This document shows positions 18,519-29,193 of a stretch of DNA of 64,000 nt, in pieces; the stretch's first letter is position 1, and each line of letters opens with the position of its first letter. The DNA comes from Agromyces sp. Root81 (lineage in GTDB: Bacteria > Actinomycetota > Actinomycetes > Actinomycetales > Microbacteriaceae), in the NCBI RefSeq assembly GCF_001429165.1, contig NZ_LMIR01000002.1:248001-312000 (forward strand). The letters are read 5' to 3'. The notes beneath the pieces were generated by a model, which saw nothing but the letters and a program-made list of their open reading frames with translations, made no database searches and was not told where the DNA came from. The translations under genes were made by a program, and so were the position numbers.

Positions 18519-19505
18519 TCACACGGCACCGCCGAGGGTGCCGGTGACGACCGAGATCATGAGCGGCGCGACGCCGAGCAGCACGAAGGCCGGGAGGACG
18601 CACAGTCCGAGCGGCAGCATCAGGCGCACTCCGAGCGCGGCGGCCCGTTCGATGCCGGCCGACCGCGCCGCGCGGCGCAGCCGGAACGCCTCGGCCCGGA
18701 GGAGCTCGGCGACCGGGGCGCCGGCGCGCGCCGCGAGGCCCAGCACGGCATCGACCTCCGCGCCGTCGCCGGCGTGCGGCACGTACCGCTCGATCGTGCC
18801 GCGGGCCAGGGCTCGTGCGCGGTCGATCGAGACTCCGCTCGACATCGCGATCGCGAGCAGTTCGAGTTCGAGGCCGGCGTCGGCGCGCGATCGCCCGGCG
18901 CGGGCGGCCAGCGCCGTGTTCCACCGGTGGCCGCCCCACAGGCACGCGAGGCCGAGCGCCAGGCAGACGAGTCCGATGGGGTTGCCGAAGAGCACGCCGA
19001 GCGTGTCGAAGCCGAGCGTCGCCCCGAACAGCACCGCGATCGCGGGCAGCGCCATCACGAGTCGTGCGCTCGCCGCCGGGCCCGCGAGCGCGGCACGCAC
19101 CTCGCGGCGGAGTTGTGCCTCGTCGCGGAGCACCGCGGCGAGCTCCCGCAGGCTTCCCGCGAGCGGTGCACCGGACTCTGCGGCCACGCGCCACGCCGCG
19201 GCGAGCACCGGCCAGGCAGCGGATGCTCCGGGGTGCGCCTGCAGCGCTTCGGCGATCGCCGGCGCAACCGGGTCACCGCGTTGCGCGGCCGACGCCGCGA
19301 ACGAGAGCACCTCCGCGTCGGGCGCCGGCGCCGACTCCGCGCCGACGTGGCTCCACGCGCTCACCGCGGGCACGCCGGCCGCGAGCAGCACGGCGAGTCG
19401 CTCGGTGAGGGCGGCGATCGCGTCGACCTCTGCGGCCGGGTCGCGCCGCCGTCGCAGCCCGAGGCGGTGGAGGAGTCGGGAGGGCCGCGGCATCCGCTCG
19501 CTCAC
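18519..19505 (-). CDS. Type II secretion F-family (TadB/TadC-like) platform protein
   Basis: The product has 328 residues from the GTG at 19505, overlapping the tadA stop by four bases. The C-terminal half has the T2SSF arrangement: AALAGPAASARLVMALPAIAVLFG, a second pair of membrane helices, a cytoplasmic helical domain (ELELLAIAMSSGVSIDRA) and a final hydrophobic helix. It anchors the pilus assembly ATPase in the membrane. Only one such gene is present, where many Tad loci have separate tadB and tadC. Confidence 0.82.
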   Translation of the reverse strand: MSERMPRPSRLLHRLGLRRRRDPAAEVDAIAALTERLAVLLAAGVPAVSAWSHVGAESAPAPDAEVLSFAASAAQRGDPVAPAIAEALQAHPGASAAWPVLAAAWRVAAESGAPLAGSLRELAAVLRDEAQLRREVRAALAGPAASARLVMALPAIAVLFGATLGFDTLGVLFGNPIGLVCLALGLACLWGGHRWNTALAARAGRSRADAGLELELLAIAMSSGVSIDRARALARGTIERYVPHAGDGAEVDAVLGLAARAGAPVAELLRAEAFRLRRAARSAGIERAAALGVRLMLPLGLCVLPAFVLLGVAPLMISVVTGTLGGAV

Positions 19506-20629
19506 ATCGCCTCGACCACGAGGCGGTCGTCGCGCTGCTCGAAACGGCCCATCTGCGCGAGTCGGCGTCGGCCGTCGACGCGCTCGAGGTGGAGCACGAT
19601 GTCGAAGGCGCTCACGGTCTGTCGCGCGAGGGCGTCGGGCGAGAGGCCGGCGATCGACCCGAGCGCCTCGAGCCGTGCCGGAACGTCGGCGAGCGAGTTC
19701 GCGTGCAGCGTGCCCGCCCCGCCGTCGTGGCCGGTGTTCAGCGCCGCGAGGAGTTCTCTGAGCTCGGCCCCACGGCATTCCCCGACCACCAGGCGGTCGG
19801 GTCGCATGCGCAGCGCCTCGCGGAGCAGCGCGTCGAGCCCCACACGACCGCTTCCCTCGAGGTTCGCCTGCCGCGCCTCGAGCGAGACCACGTGCGGGTG
19901 GTCGATCTGGAGCTCGGCGACGTCTTCGATGACGACGAGTCGCTCGTGCACAGGCGCCTCGGCGAGCAGCGCCGCGAGCAGCGTGGTCTTGCCCGTGCCG
20001 CCCGCCCCGGTCACGAGGAGGTTCCTGCGCGCGCCGACCGCCTGCCGCAGCACCGCCTCCTGGGCGGCGTCGACCATGCCGGCCCGCGCGAGGGCGGCGA
20101 GCGGGAATCCCCCGGGCCGGGGAACGCGCACCGAGATCGTGGTGCCTGCCGCCGACACGGGCGGCAGCACGGCGTGCACCCGGATGCCGGCGCCGAGGCG
20201 CACATCGACCGCGGGCGTCGCCTCGTCGATGTGCCGCCCGCCCCGCGCGATCAAACGCACGGCGAGCGCGCGCACCTCGGCCTCGTCGGCCGTCCAGCCG
20301 TCGTCGCGCTCCGCGCCGCCGCCGCGATCGATCCAGAGGCCGCGATCGCCGTTCACGAAGAGATCGGTGACCGGTCCGTCGAGGGCGAACGGTTCGAGCG
20401 GCCCGAGCACGGACAGATCCGCCCCTGGCCGGTGCACCGCGTCCGTCGACGCGGAGCTGCGACCCGCATCGAGGTCGCGAGCGAGCTGCGCATCGCGCGG
20501 TGCGTCGGGAGCCGCCGGGGCGCGCGACGGCGAGCCGCCGGCGTCCCGAGGACCGAACGCGCGCTCGGCAGCCGGCGGGACGAGTGGTTCGCGCTGCCAG
20601 GACGGCGACGCCACGAAGGCATGAGTCAT
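19502..20629 (-). CDS. tadA: Tad pilus assembly ATPase (CpaF family)
   Basis: The product has 375 residues from the ATG at 20629. It powers pilus assembly. An Ala-rich N terminus precedes the secretion ATPase core: VTGAGGTGKTTLLAALL (Walker A), RLVVIEDVAELQ (Asp box/Walker B region), MRPDRLVVGECRGAELREL and the His-box segment TGHDGGAGTLHANS. There is no clear Shine-Dalgarno before the ATG, so translation may be leaderless. A 6C-like RNA lies upstream on the same strand. Confidence 0.9.
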   Translation of the reverse strand: MTHAFVASPSWQREPLVPPAAERAFGPRDAGGSPSRAPAAPDAPRDAQLARDLDAGRSSASTDAVHRPGADLSVLGPLEPFALDGPVTDLFVNGDRGLWIDRGGGAERDDGWTADEAEVRALAVRLIARGGRHIDEATPAVDVRLGAGIRVHAVLPPVSAAGTTISVRVPRPGGFPLAALARAGMVDAAQEAVLRQAVGARRNLLVTGAGGTGKTTLLAALLAEAPVHERLVVIEDVAELQIDHPHVVSLEARQANLEGSGRVGLDALLREALRMRPDRLVVGECRGAELRELLAALNTGHDGGAGTLHANSLADVPARLEALGSIAGLSPDALARQTVSAFDIVLHLERVDGRRRLAQMGRFEQRDDRLVVEAM

Positions 20630-20756
20630 GTCGCGAGCGTAGGAAACGACTCGGCACCCGAGGCATCCGCTCGACCGCGGATATGGAAAGAGCCTCCCCC
20701 ACGCCGTTGTGGAGGAGGACTCGATCGGATGCAACGCCGACAGGGCGATGCTTCTT

Positions 20757-20863
20757 TAACAAAAGGGGGCGGCACCCATTGGGGGGAACAGGTGCCGCCT
20801 CGGCAGCGCAAGGATTGGGGGGAATCGCGAGCGCTGCAGGCCACGAAACGAGTGTTCGGGCGG
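20757..20863 (-). ncRNA. 6C-type small RNA (two C6-loop hairpins)
   Basis: On the minus strand two hairpins in tandem each present the loop motif TTCCCCCCAAT. The first has stem GCAGCGC/GCGCTGC (plus-strand 20803-20809 with 20831-20837); the second has the 9-bp stem GGCGGCACC/GGTGCCGCC (20768-20776 with 20791-20799) followed by CCTTTTGTTAAAG, a terminator-like end. Two hairpins with six loop cytosines define the actinobacterial 6C RNA (B11 in M. tuberculosis, located next to Rv3660c and the tad genes), and the genomic place is the same here. Ends are estimated from the promoter and T-tract. The remaining gap up to acs (20897-21094) shows only acs upstream DNA, and 20630-20756 shows no gene. 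Confidence 0.85.
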
Positions 20864-20868
20864 TACTC

Positions 20869-20896
20869 AGCATACGGCTTGCGGAAGGATGCGCAA
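20869..20896 (-). promoter_or_regulatory. Candidate promoter of the 6C RNA
   Basis: Minus-strand -35 TTGCGC (20896-20891) and -10 TATGCT (20874-20869) are separated by 16 bases. This places the transcript start near 20862, just ahead of the first hairpin. Confidence 0.5.
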
Positions 20897-21094
20897 GCAT
20901 TTTTTGTCCTCATTTGTGCCGACACACAGAAATCTCTGCGCTTGGACACAGGAAGGCGCGCCCTTCGACCGGAAAATCCATCTGCGACGCTACACGACGG
21001 CAGGATTCCTCACCTCATCGGAGCGGCGGGTAGTGTGCTGCGTGGGGCAGGCGACCCATCCGAAGAACACTCGCGAAGGAGCGACTGAAGAACC

Positions 21095-23047
<1,953 letters not shown>

Positions 23048-23066
23048 CCGCTCAACGGCCTCGAAA

Positions 23067-23110
23067 CGACGGATGCCGCGTCGGGAGCGATCCCGACGCG
23101 GCATCCGTCG
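23067..23110. terminator. Bidirectional terminator between acsA and the RidA gene
   Basis: A perfect 20-bp stem (starting CGACGGATGCCGCGTCGGGA) with a GCGA loop lies between two convergent genes, 19 bases after the acsA stop. Confidence 0.8.
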
Positions 23111-23127
23111 TTCGTGGTGAGGCTCTG

Positions 23128-23598
23128 CTAGGCGAACTCGACCACCAGTTCGAGCTCGACCGGCGAGTCGAGCGGCAGGACCGTGACCCCGACCGCCGAA
23201 CGGGCATGGCGGCCGGCGTCGCCGAAGATCTCGCCGAGCAGCTCGGATGCGCCGTTGATGACGCCCGGCTGGCCGGAGAACGACGGGTCGGATGCCACGA
23301 AGCCGACCAGCTTCACGATGCGGGTGACCCGGTCGAGCGAGCCGATCTCGGCACGCACGGCCGCGAGGGCGTTGAGCGCCGCAGTGCGGGCGTACGCCTT
23401 CGCATCGTCGGCCGGCACGAGCCCGTGACCGTCGCCGACCTTGCCGGTCGCCGGCAGTGCGCCGGCCGTGAAGGGCAGCTGGCCCGAGGTGTAGACGTGG
23501 GCGCCGGTGACGACGGCGGGCACGTACGCGGCGACGGGCGGCGCGACGTCGGGCAGCGCGATGCCGAGCTCGGCCAGACGCGCCTCGACGGCGGCCAT
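23128..23598 (-). CDS. RidA family protein
   Basis: The product has 156 residues. The YjgF/YER057c/UK114 fold is suggested by YVPAVVTGAHVYTSGQLPF, AALNALAAVRAEIGSLDRVTRIVKL and the C-terminal PVELELVVEFA. RidA proteins hydrolyse reactive enamine/imine intermediates from PLP enzymes. The usual catalytic Arg near the C terminus is not obvious; the equivalent segment is GDAGRHARSAVGVTVLPLDSP, typical of the longer RidA subgroup. The ATG overlaps the DUF4177 stop by one base (TGATG). Confidence 0.85.
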   Translation of the reverse strand: MAAVEARLAELGIALPDVAPPVAAYVPAVVTGAHVYTSGQLPFTAGALPATGKVGDGHGLVPADDAKAYARTAALNALAAVRAEIGSLDRVTRIVKLVGFVASDPSFSGQPGVINGASELLGEIFGDAGRHARSAVGVTVLPLDSPVELELVVEFA

Positions 23599-23825
23599 CA
23601 GGCCTGTCCCTCGAACTGCTTGGCGGCCTGCGCAGCGGCGGCTGCGCCCGCGGATGCCGCGGCCGACGACTCGCCGCCGGTCGGGCGCTTCAAGTAGGCG
23701 ACGAGGCCGCCCTCGGGCCCCTGCACGATCTGCACGAGCTCCCAGCCCTCGGAGCCCCAGTTGTTCAGGATCGCCGCCGTGTTGTGGATCATCAGCGGAG
23801 TGGTGATGTACTCCCAGGTCGTCAT
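23598..23825 (-). CDS. DUF4177 family small protein
   Basis: The product has 75 residues starting MTTWEYITTPLMIHNTAAIL; WGSEGWELVQIV is the conserved core of DUF4177. The C terminus is Ala/Ser-rich. It is coupled to the RidA gene downstream and divergent from the penicillin-binding protein gene. No function is known; the pair DUF4177-RidA recurs in actinobacteria as far as I recall. Confidence 0.8.
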   Translation of the reverse strand: MTTWEYITTPLMIHNTAAILNNWGSEGWELVQIVQGPEGGLVAYLKRPTGGESSAAASAGAAAAAQAAKQFEGQA

Positions 23826-23977
23826 GGTTCCTCGTCTCTCTGTCGCTTCGCGTCGATCGCGCGCTGCGCCGGTGTCGGCGGAGCGCGGAATTCCCGCGCA
23901 TCGGCGCGCCTCCGCCGCGATGCCGCGTTCAGCCTGCATAGCGGGATTTGTCAGCCTTCTCCGTTAAGCTCCACTAT

Positions 23978-26581
23978 ATGTCTGCCCAAAAACGTACGAT
24001 GAGCGACGTCGGCGCCGGAATCCTCGGCTTCGTCGGCATGAGCGCTCTCGCCGGCGTGCTCGTCACCGCCGCAGTGACTCCGGCCCTCGCCGTCACCGGC
24101 ATGGCCGCGAACAACAGCATCACGATGTTCGAGAACCTGCCCGGCTACCTGCAGCCCGGCGAGCTGTCGCAGAAGTCGAACATCTACGCGACACAGGCCG
24201 ACGGCTCGCGCTTGCTGCTCGCATCGTTCTTCGACGACAACCGCGAAGAGGTCGGTTGGGACGCCATCAGCCAGTACGTGAAGGACGCCGCGGTCGCAGG
24301 TGAGGACCCGCGCTTCTACGAACACGGCGGCGTCGACATCCAGGGCACGATCCGTGGAGCGCTGAAGACGTTCACCGGCGAGGACACCCAGGGTGGCTCG
24401 TCGATCACGCAGCAGTACGTGAAGAACGTGTTGATCAACAACAACACGAAGAAGGCGACGAACCAGGAGGAGTTCGAGAAGGCCTACGACGAGGCGACCG
24501 AGGTCAGCGTCTCGCGCAAGCTCAAGGAGATCCGCTACGCGATCGCCCTCGAGAAGGAGGTCCCGAAGGACGAGATCCTGAAGGGCTACCTGAACATCGC
24601 CGCGTTCGGCGGGCGCGTGTACGGCATCGAGTCGGCAGCCCAGTACTACTACGGGAAGACGGCGGCGACCCTGGCACTGCCCGAGGCCGCGAGCCTCATC
24701 GCCATCGTGAACTTCCCGGATGCGCTTCGCCTCGACCAGCCCGAAGACGAGGAGAACGGCGCAGCCACCGTCGTCAAGGGCGAGGTGGTGCCGTACGCGC
24801 TGAACAAGGATCGTCGCGACTACATCCTCGACAAGATGCTCGAGTACAAGAAGATCACGGCCGAGGAGCACGCGGCCGCGGTCGCGACGCCGGTCGCCCC
24901 GGCGATCACCGCGCCGAGCACCGGCTGCCAGACCGCCCCCGGGGCTGCGACGTACTTCTGCGACTACGTCACATGGGTCATCAAGAACCACTACGACGAC
25001 CCTGCGACCACCGATGTCAACGAGGGCTCCATGATGCTCCGGACCGGCGGCCTCGACATCGACACGACCCTCGACCTCGACCTGCAGGCCCGTGCCGAGC
25101 AGGCGATGGCTGAGAACGTTCCGATGGTCGACGAGCGATTCGACGTCGGTTCGGTCGCGGTGAGTGTCGAGGTCGGCACCGGCAAGGTCCTCGCGATGGT
25201 GCAGAACAAGAAGTACTCGCAAGACGAGGAGCAGCTCAATTCGAGCGCCGAGTTCGAATCGATCAACTACGCGACCGACTACGCGTACGGCGGCTCGAAC
25301 GGCTTCCAGCCCGGGTCGACGTTCAAGGTGTTCACCCTCGGCGAATGGCTCAACGAAGGCCACTCGCTCAGTGAGTCCTTCAACGGCAATCGCCGCGTCT
25401 TCACCTCCTTCCCCGACAGCTGCAACGGCACCTGGCACGGCTCCTTCGATCCGAAGAACGACGATGGGAGATCAGCGAACAACGCCGTCGACGCGACGAA
25501 GTACTCGGTGAACACCTCGTTCGTCGCCATGGCGCAACAGCTCGACCTCTGCAAGATCAAGGCGACCGCCGAGGCCTTCGGTGTGAAGCGGGCCGACGGC
25601 AATCCGCTCGGCACGCCGGTCTCCGAACCCGAATGGACGTTCCAGCCCTCCGCCGTGCTCGGCACCGAGGAGGTCTCGCCCCTCAACATGGCGAACGCCT
25701 TCGCCGGCATCGCGAACAACGGGTCGACGTGCTCGCCGATCGCGATCACCGCGATCACCGACGCCAACGGCGAACCGGTGGCGCCGCCTGCCTCGACGTG
25801 CACGCAGTCCGTCGCGCCGAACGTCGCCGCCGGCATGTCGTACGCGATGGCCCAGACCTTCAACGGCGGCACCGCGGGCGCATCGAACACGTACACCGGC
25901 GTGCCGCACATCGGCAAGACCGGCACGACCGATGACAACAAGGACACTTGGATGAACGGCGCCTCCACTCGCGTCGCCACCGCGGTCTGGGTCGGCAGCG
26001 TCACCGGCGAGGCCGACCAGCGTCGCCTCGACGACTGGGACAGCGGCCCGGTCGCCACGGCTCGCCACCGCATGTGGAAGTCGATCATGACGCTCGCCGA
26101 CGAGAAGTACGGCGGCGGTGACTTCACGAAGCCCGACCAGTCTGCGTTCAAGCAGGTGCTCGTCGACATCCCGCAGGTCTCCGGACTCTCGTTCGACGCC
26201 GCGAAGCAGGCGATCGAGACCGCGGGCTTCGTCGCCGAAGACGGCGGGCAACAGGATTCGAACCTGCCGGCAGGCACGGTGTCGGGCACCGACCCGACCG
26301 GTCAGGCCGGCAAGGGAACCACGATCCGGATCTTCACGAGCAACGGCTCGATGACCGGCGTGCCGGACGTCGTCGGCATGACGGGCGACCAGGCCGAGGC
26401 CGCACTGAAACAGGCCGGCTTCAAGGTGCAGCGCCAGAACGAGAACACCGTCGACCCGACGAAGGTCGGCGTGGTCCTCTCGCAGAACCCGGCGGGCGGC
26501 GGTTTCGCCAAACCCGGTGACCAGATCACCATCACGGTCGGCAAGCTCGGCGGGGGCGGCACCGCTCCCGGCGACGACTAG
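23978..26581 (+). CDS. Bifunctional penicillin-binding protein (class A) with two PASTA domains
   Basis: The product has 867 residues from ATG 23978 (ATG 23999 is an alternative). It polymerises and cross-links peptidoglycan. Order: short cytoplasmic tail, membrane helix (~18-40), GT51 transglycosylase domain with catalytic Glu in AGEDPRFYEHGGVD (residue ~109) and GGSSITQQYVKN, transpeptidase domain with GSTFKVF (Ser ~447), SVNTS and GKTGTTDD, then two C-terminal PASTA repeats (beginning IPQVSGLSFDAA and VPDVVGMTGDQA) that bind muropeptides or beta-lactams. It belongs to the PonA group. A possible -35 TTGTCA (23948) and -10 CACTAT (23972) lie directly upstream. Confidence 0.94.
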   Translation: MSAQKRTMSDVGAGILGFVGMSALAGVLVTAAVTPALAVTGMAANNSITMFENLPGYLQPGELSQKSNIYATQADGSRLLLASFFDDNREEVGWDAISQYVKDAAVAGEDPRFYEHGGVDIQGTIRGALKTFTGEDTQGGSSITQQYVKNVLINNNTKKATNQEEFEKAYDEATEVSVSRKLKEIRYAIALEKEVPKDEILKGYLNIAAFGGRVYGIESAAQYYYGKTAATLALPEAASLIAIVNFPDALRLDQPEDEENGAATVVKGEVVPYALNKDRRDYILDKMLEYKKITAEEHAAAVATPVAPAITAPSTGCQTAPGAATYFCDYVTWVIKNHYDDPATTDVNEGSMMLRTGGLDIDTTLDLDLQARAEQAMAENVPMVDERFDVGSVAVSVEVGTGKVLAMVQNKKYSQDEEQLNSSAEFESINYATDYAYGGSNGFQPGSTFKVFTLGEWLNEGHSLSESFNGNRRVFTSFPDSCNGTWHGSFDPKNDDGRSANNAVDATKYSVNTSFVAMAQQLDLCKIKATAEAFGVKRADGNPLGTPVSEPEWTFQPSAVLGTEEVSPLNMANAFAGIANNGSTCSPIAITAITDANGEPVAPPASTCTQSVAPNVAAGMSYAMAQTFNGGTAGASNTYTGVPHIGKTGTTDDNKDTWMNGASTRVATAVWVGSVTGEADQRRLDDWDSGPVATARHRMWKSIMTLADEKYGGGDFTKPDQSAFKQVLVDIPQVSGLSFDAAKQAIETAGFVAEDGGQQDSNLPAGTVSGTDPTGQAGKGTTIRIFTSNGSMTGVPDVVGMTGDQAEAALKQAGFKVQRQNENTVDPTKVGVVLSQNPAGGGFAKPGDQITITVGKLGGGGTAPGDD

Positions 26582-26591
26582 CCGTCGTTCC

Positions 26592-27566
26592 GTGGGCAAG
26601 GAACAGACCTCACCCGCCGCGGCGATCGCCATCGCGATCGCCGCGGCGGGCGCTGCCGCATTCGCATACGGCTCGCTGATCGAGCGCACGCGCTGGACGC
26701 TCCGGCGAGCCGATGTCCCGGTGCTCCCCCCGGGCGCCGAGCCGATCCGCGTGCTGCACCTCTCCGACCTGCACATGGCACCCTGGCAGCGCGACAAGCA
26801 GGAATGGGTGCGCAGCCTCGCCGGCCTCCGTCCCGACCTCGTCGTCGACACGGGAGACAACCTCGGGCATGAGCGCGGCATCGAGGGCATCCGCCATGCG
26901 TTCGAGCCCTTCCGCGGAGTTCCCGGCGTCTTCGTCAACGGGTCCAACGACTACTTCGGACCGGTCCTGAAGAATCCGTTCGGCTACTTCACCGGGCCGT
27001 CGCGCCTCGGCGCTCGCGCGAAGCAGCTCGACATCGGGGAGCTGCACGCGTTCTTCGACGAGCTCGGCTGGCAGGACCTCGACAACACCGCTGCCGCACT
27101 CGACCTGCGCGGCACGCACTTCGAGTTCTTCGGCGTCGACGACCCGCACAAGGGCTACGACCGGCTCGATCTCATCACCGCGGCCATCGACGAGCTGCGC
27201 GCCGACGACCCGCTGGGCGAGGAGACGTGGCCCGACGGGGCATCCGCTGCGTCGCGCCCCACCGTGACCGTCGGCGTCACGCACGCGCCCTACCAGCGTG
27301 TGCTCAATTCCTTCGTGAATCACGGGGCGCAGCTCATGCTCGCGGGGCACACGCACGGCGGACAGGTGTGCGTGCCCGGCTACGGTGCGCTCGTCACGAA
27401 CTGCGACATCCCGCGCGACCAGGTGAAGGGCCTCAGCGTCTGGCGGCACGGACTGCGCTCGGCGTTCCTCAACGTCTCCGCCGGCCTCGGCACGTCGATC
27501 TTCGCTCCCGTTCGCTTCGCCTGCCCTCCCGAGGCGACGTTGCTCACGCTTCTGCCCACGGAGTAG
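26592..27566 (+). CDS. Membrane-anchored metallophosphoesterase
   Basis: The product has 324 residues from a GTG ten bases after the penicillin-binding protein stop. One N-terminal helix (AAAIAIAIAAAGAAAFAYG) anchors it. The two-metal site is read as LHLSDLHMAP, VDTGDN, NGSNDYF (Ser in place of the His-preceding Asn-His pair of GNHD), GVTHAPYQRV and LAGHTHGGQV. It resembles YkuE/YaeI-type phosphoesterases that act on envelope lipids. Cotranscription with the PBP suggests a cell-envelope role. The GNHD motif is altered, so activity may differ. Confidence 0.85.
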   Translation: MGKEQTSPAAAIAIAIAAAGAAAFAYGSLIERTRWTLRRADVPVLPPGAEPIRVLHLSDLHMAPWQRDKQEWVRSLAGLRPDLVVDTGDNLGHERGIEGIRHAFEPFRGVPGVFVNGSNDYFGPVLKNPFGYFTGPSRLGARAKQLDIGELHAFFDELGWQDLDNTAAALDLRGTHFEFFGVDDPHKGYDRLDLITAAIDELRADDPLGEETWPDGASAASRPTVTVGVTHAPYQRVLNSFVNHGAQLMLAGHTHGGQVCVPGYGALVTNCDIPRDQVKGLSVWRHGLRSAFLNVSAGLGTSIFAPVRFACPPEATLLTLLPTE

Positions 27567-27611
27567 TCGCCGCGCACTGCACGGCCGTCGGCCGGCCGGC
27601 CGAGGTGGTCT

Positions 27612-27650
27612 GCGGGCCTCGATTTATCGGCTATTCTGGTTGAGGCCCGC
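27612..27650 (+). promoter_or_regulatory. tRNA-Pro promoter region with 9-bp inverted repeat
   Basis: A -10-like TATTCT (27632-27637) is flanked by a perfect inverted repeat, GCGGGCCTC (27612-27620) and GAGGCCCGC (27642-27650). The tRNA begins 12 bases later. No clear -35 was found. Confidence 0.35.
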
Positions 27651-27661
27651 AAGGGCCGACC

Positions 27662-27737
<76 letters not shown>

Positions 27738-27742
27738 GGGTG

Positions 27743-27769
27743 AAACCCCCTCCTTCGGGAGGGGGTTTT
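27743..27769 (+). terminator. tRNA-Pro terminator
   Basis: Stem CCCCCTCC/GGAGGGGG with a TTCG tetraloop is followed by TTTTCTC, eight bases after the tRNA. Confidence 0.9.
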
Positions 27770-27825
27770 CTCATTCCCCGGGCGATGAGCCGCGTGCCCC
27801 GCTGCGAGGGACGCGAGCACGGCCG

Positions 27826-29133
27826 CTACGGCCGGCCGATGCCGCGGTATCGCCAGCCTGCAGCGCGCCACGCCGCGGGGTCGAGCACGTTGCGCCCGTC
27901 GATGACGCGCCGCTCCCCCACGAGCCGTCCTGCGGCCTCTGGATCGAGCGTGCGGTACTCGTTCCACTCCGTTGCGAGGATCACGAGGTCGGCGCCCGAC
28001 AACGCCTCACGCATCGTCGACGCGTAGCGCAGGCCCGGACGCCGCTCACGGGCGTTCTCGATGCCCTCGGGGTCCGTTGCGACGACGTCGGCGCCGAGCT
28101 CCTGCAGACTGGCGGCGATGTCGAGCGCCGGCGAATCGCGCACATCGTCGGAGTCGGGCTTGAAGGTCACTCCGAGCACCGCGACCTTCTTCCCGATGGC
28201 CGAACCGCCGAGATCGGCGACCGCGAGGTCGACCACGCGACGGCGTTGCCGCAGGTTGATCGCGTCGACCTCCGCAAGGAAGGCGAACGTCTCGCCGAGC
28301 CCGAGCTCCTCGGCCCGGGCCGTGAAGCCGCGGATGTCCTTCGGCAGGCACCCGCCGCCGAACCCGACGCCGGCGTTCAGGAAGCGCCGGCCGATGCGGG
28401 CGTCGTGGCCGATCGCATCGGCGAGCGCCGTGACATCCGCACCGGTGGCGTCGGCGATCTCCGACATGGCGTTGATGAAACTGATCTTGGTCGCGAGGAA
28501 CGCGTTCGCCGCGACCTTCACGAGCTCGGCCGTCGCATAGTCGGTGACGATGCGCGGAGTGCCCGCCTCGATCGCGGCGCGATAGACGTGATCGAGCACG
28601 GATGCCGCGTGGTCGTCGCCCTTCGCGACGCCGTAGACGAGGCGATCGGGCGCCAGCGTGTCCTTGACCGCGAATCCCTCGCGGAGGAACTCGGGGTTCC
28701 AGGCGAGACTCGCGTGCCCGGCCTCGGCGGCGAGCCGGTCGGCCAGGCGAGCGGCGGTGCCGACCGGCACGGTGCTCTTGCCGACGACGAGCGCTCCCTC
28801 GACGAGATGCGGCAGCAGGGCGGCGAAGGCCGCGTCGACGTGGGAGACGTCGGCGGCACCGGTATCGGCCGCCTGCGGGGTGCCGACGGCGAGGAAGTGC
28901 ACCTCGGCGCCGGCGGCATCGGCGATGTCGGTGCTGAAGCGCAACCGCCCGCTGGCGGTCGCCGAGGCGAGGATCTCGGGCAGGCCGGGCTCGTAGAACG
29001 GCGGCCGACCGGCGGCGAGCGCCGCCACCTTGCTCTCGTCGACGTCGATGCCGACGACGTCGTGGCCGAGTTCGGCCATGGCGGATGCGTGCACCGCACC
29101 CAGATAGCCGCAACCGATCACCGAAATTCGCAT
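27826..29133 (-). CDS. ugd: UDP-glucose 6-dehydrogenase
   Basis: The product has 435 residues. It oxidises UDP-glucose to UDP-glucuronate, a precursor of envelope polysaccharides. The Rossmann motif ISVIGCGYLGAVHASAMA opens the protein, followed by the conserved substrate loop NPEFLREGFAV, AATAEL-like TAELVKVAANAFLATKISFIN, and the catalytic Cys in GVGFGGGCLPKD. The C-terminal domain has VLGVTFKPDSDDVRDSPAL. All key residues are present. The start ATG at 29133 places the Rossmann strand at the N terminus. Confidence 0.95.
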   Translation of the reverse strand: MRISVIGCGYLGAVHASAMAELGHDVVGIDVDESKVAALAAGRPPFYEPGLPEILASATASGRLRFSTDIADAAGAEVHFLAVGTPQAADTGAADVSHVDAAFAALLPHLVEGALVVGKSTVPVGTAARLADRLAAEAGHASLAWNPEFLREGFAVKDTLAPDRLVYGVAKGDDHAASVLDHVYRAAIEAGTPRIVTDYATAELVKVAANAFLATKISFINAMSEIADATGADVTALADAIGHDARIGRRFLNAGVGFGGGCLPKDIRGFTARAEELGLGETFAFLAEVDAINLRQRRRVVDLAVADLGGSAIGKKVAVLGVTFKPDSDDVRDSPALDIAASLQELGADVVATDPEGIENARERRPGLRYASTMREALSGADLVILATEWNEYRTLDPEAAGRLVGERRVIDGRNVLDPAAWRAAGWRYRGIGRP

Positions 29134-29193
29134 GCCGACCCTTCGTCCTGGGCTTCCATTCTGCCGTACCGGCCCACCCGATAATCTGGACGG

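Noticed and set aside
20729-21088. Open frame with GGAGGAGGA before an ATG, between tadA and acsA
   Set aside because: It crosses the 6C RNA hairpins and lacks the codon pattern of neighbouring genes; the strand-specific RNA explains the conservation signals.
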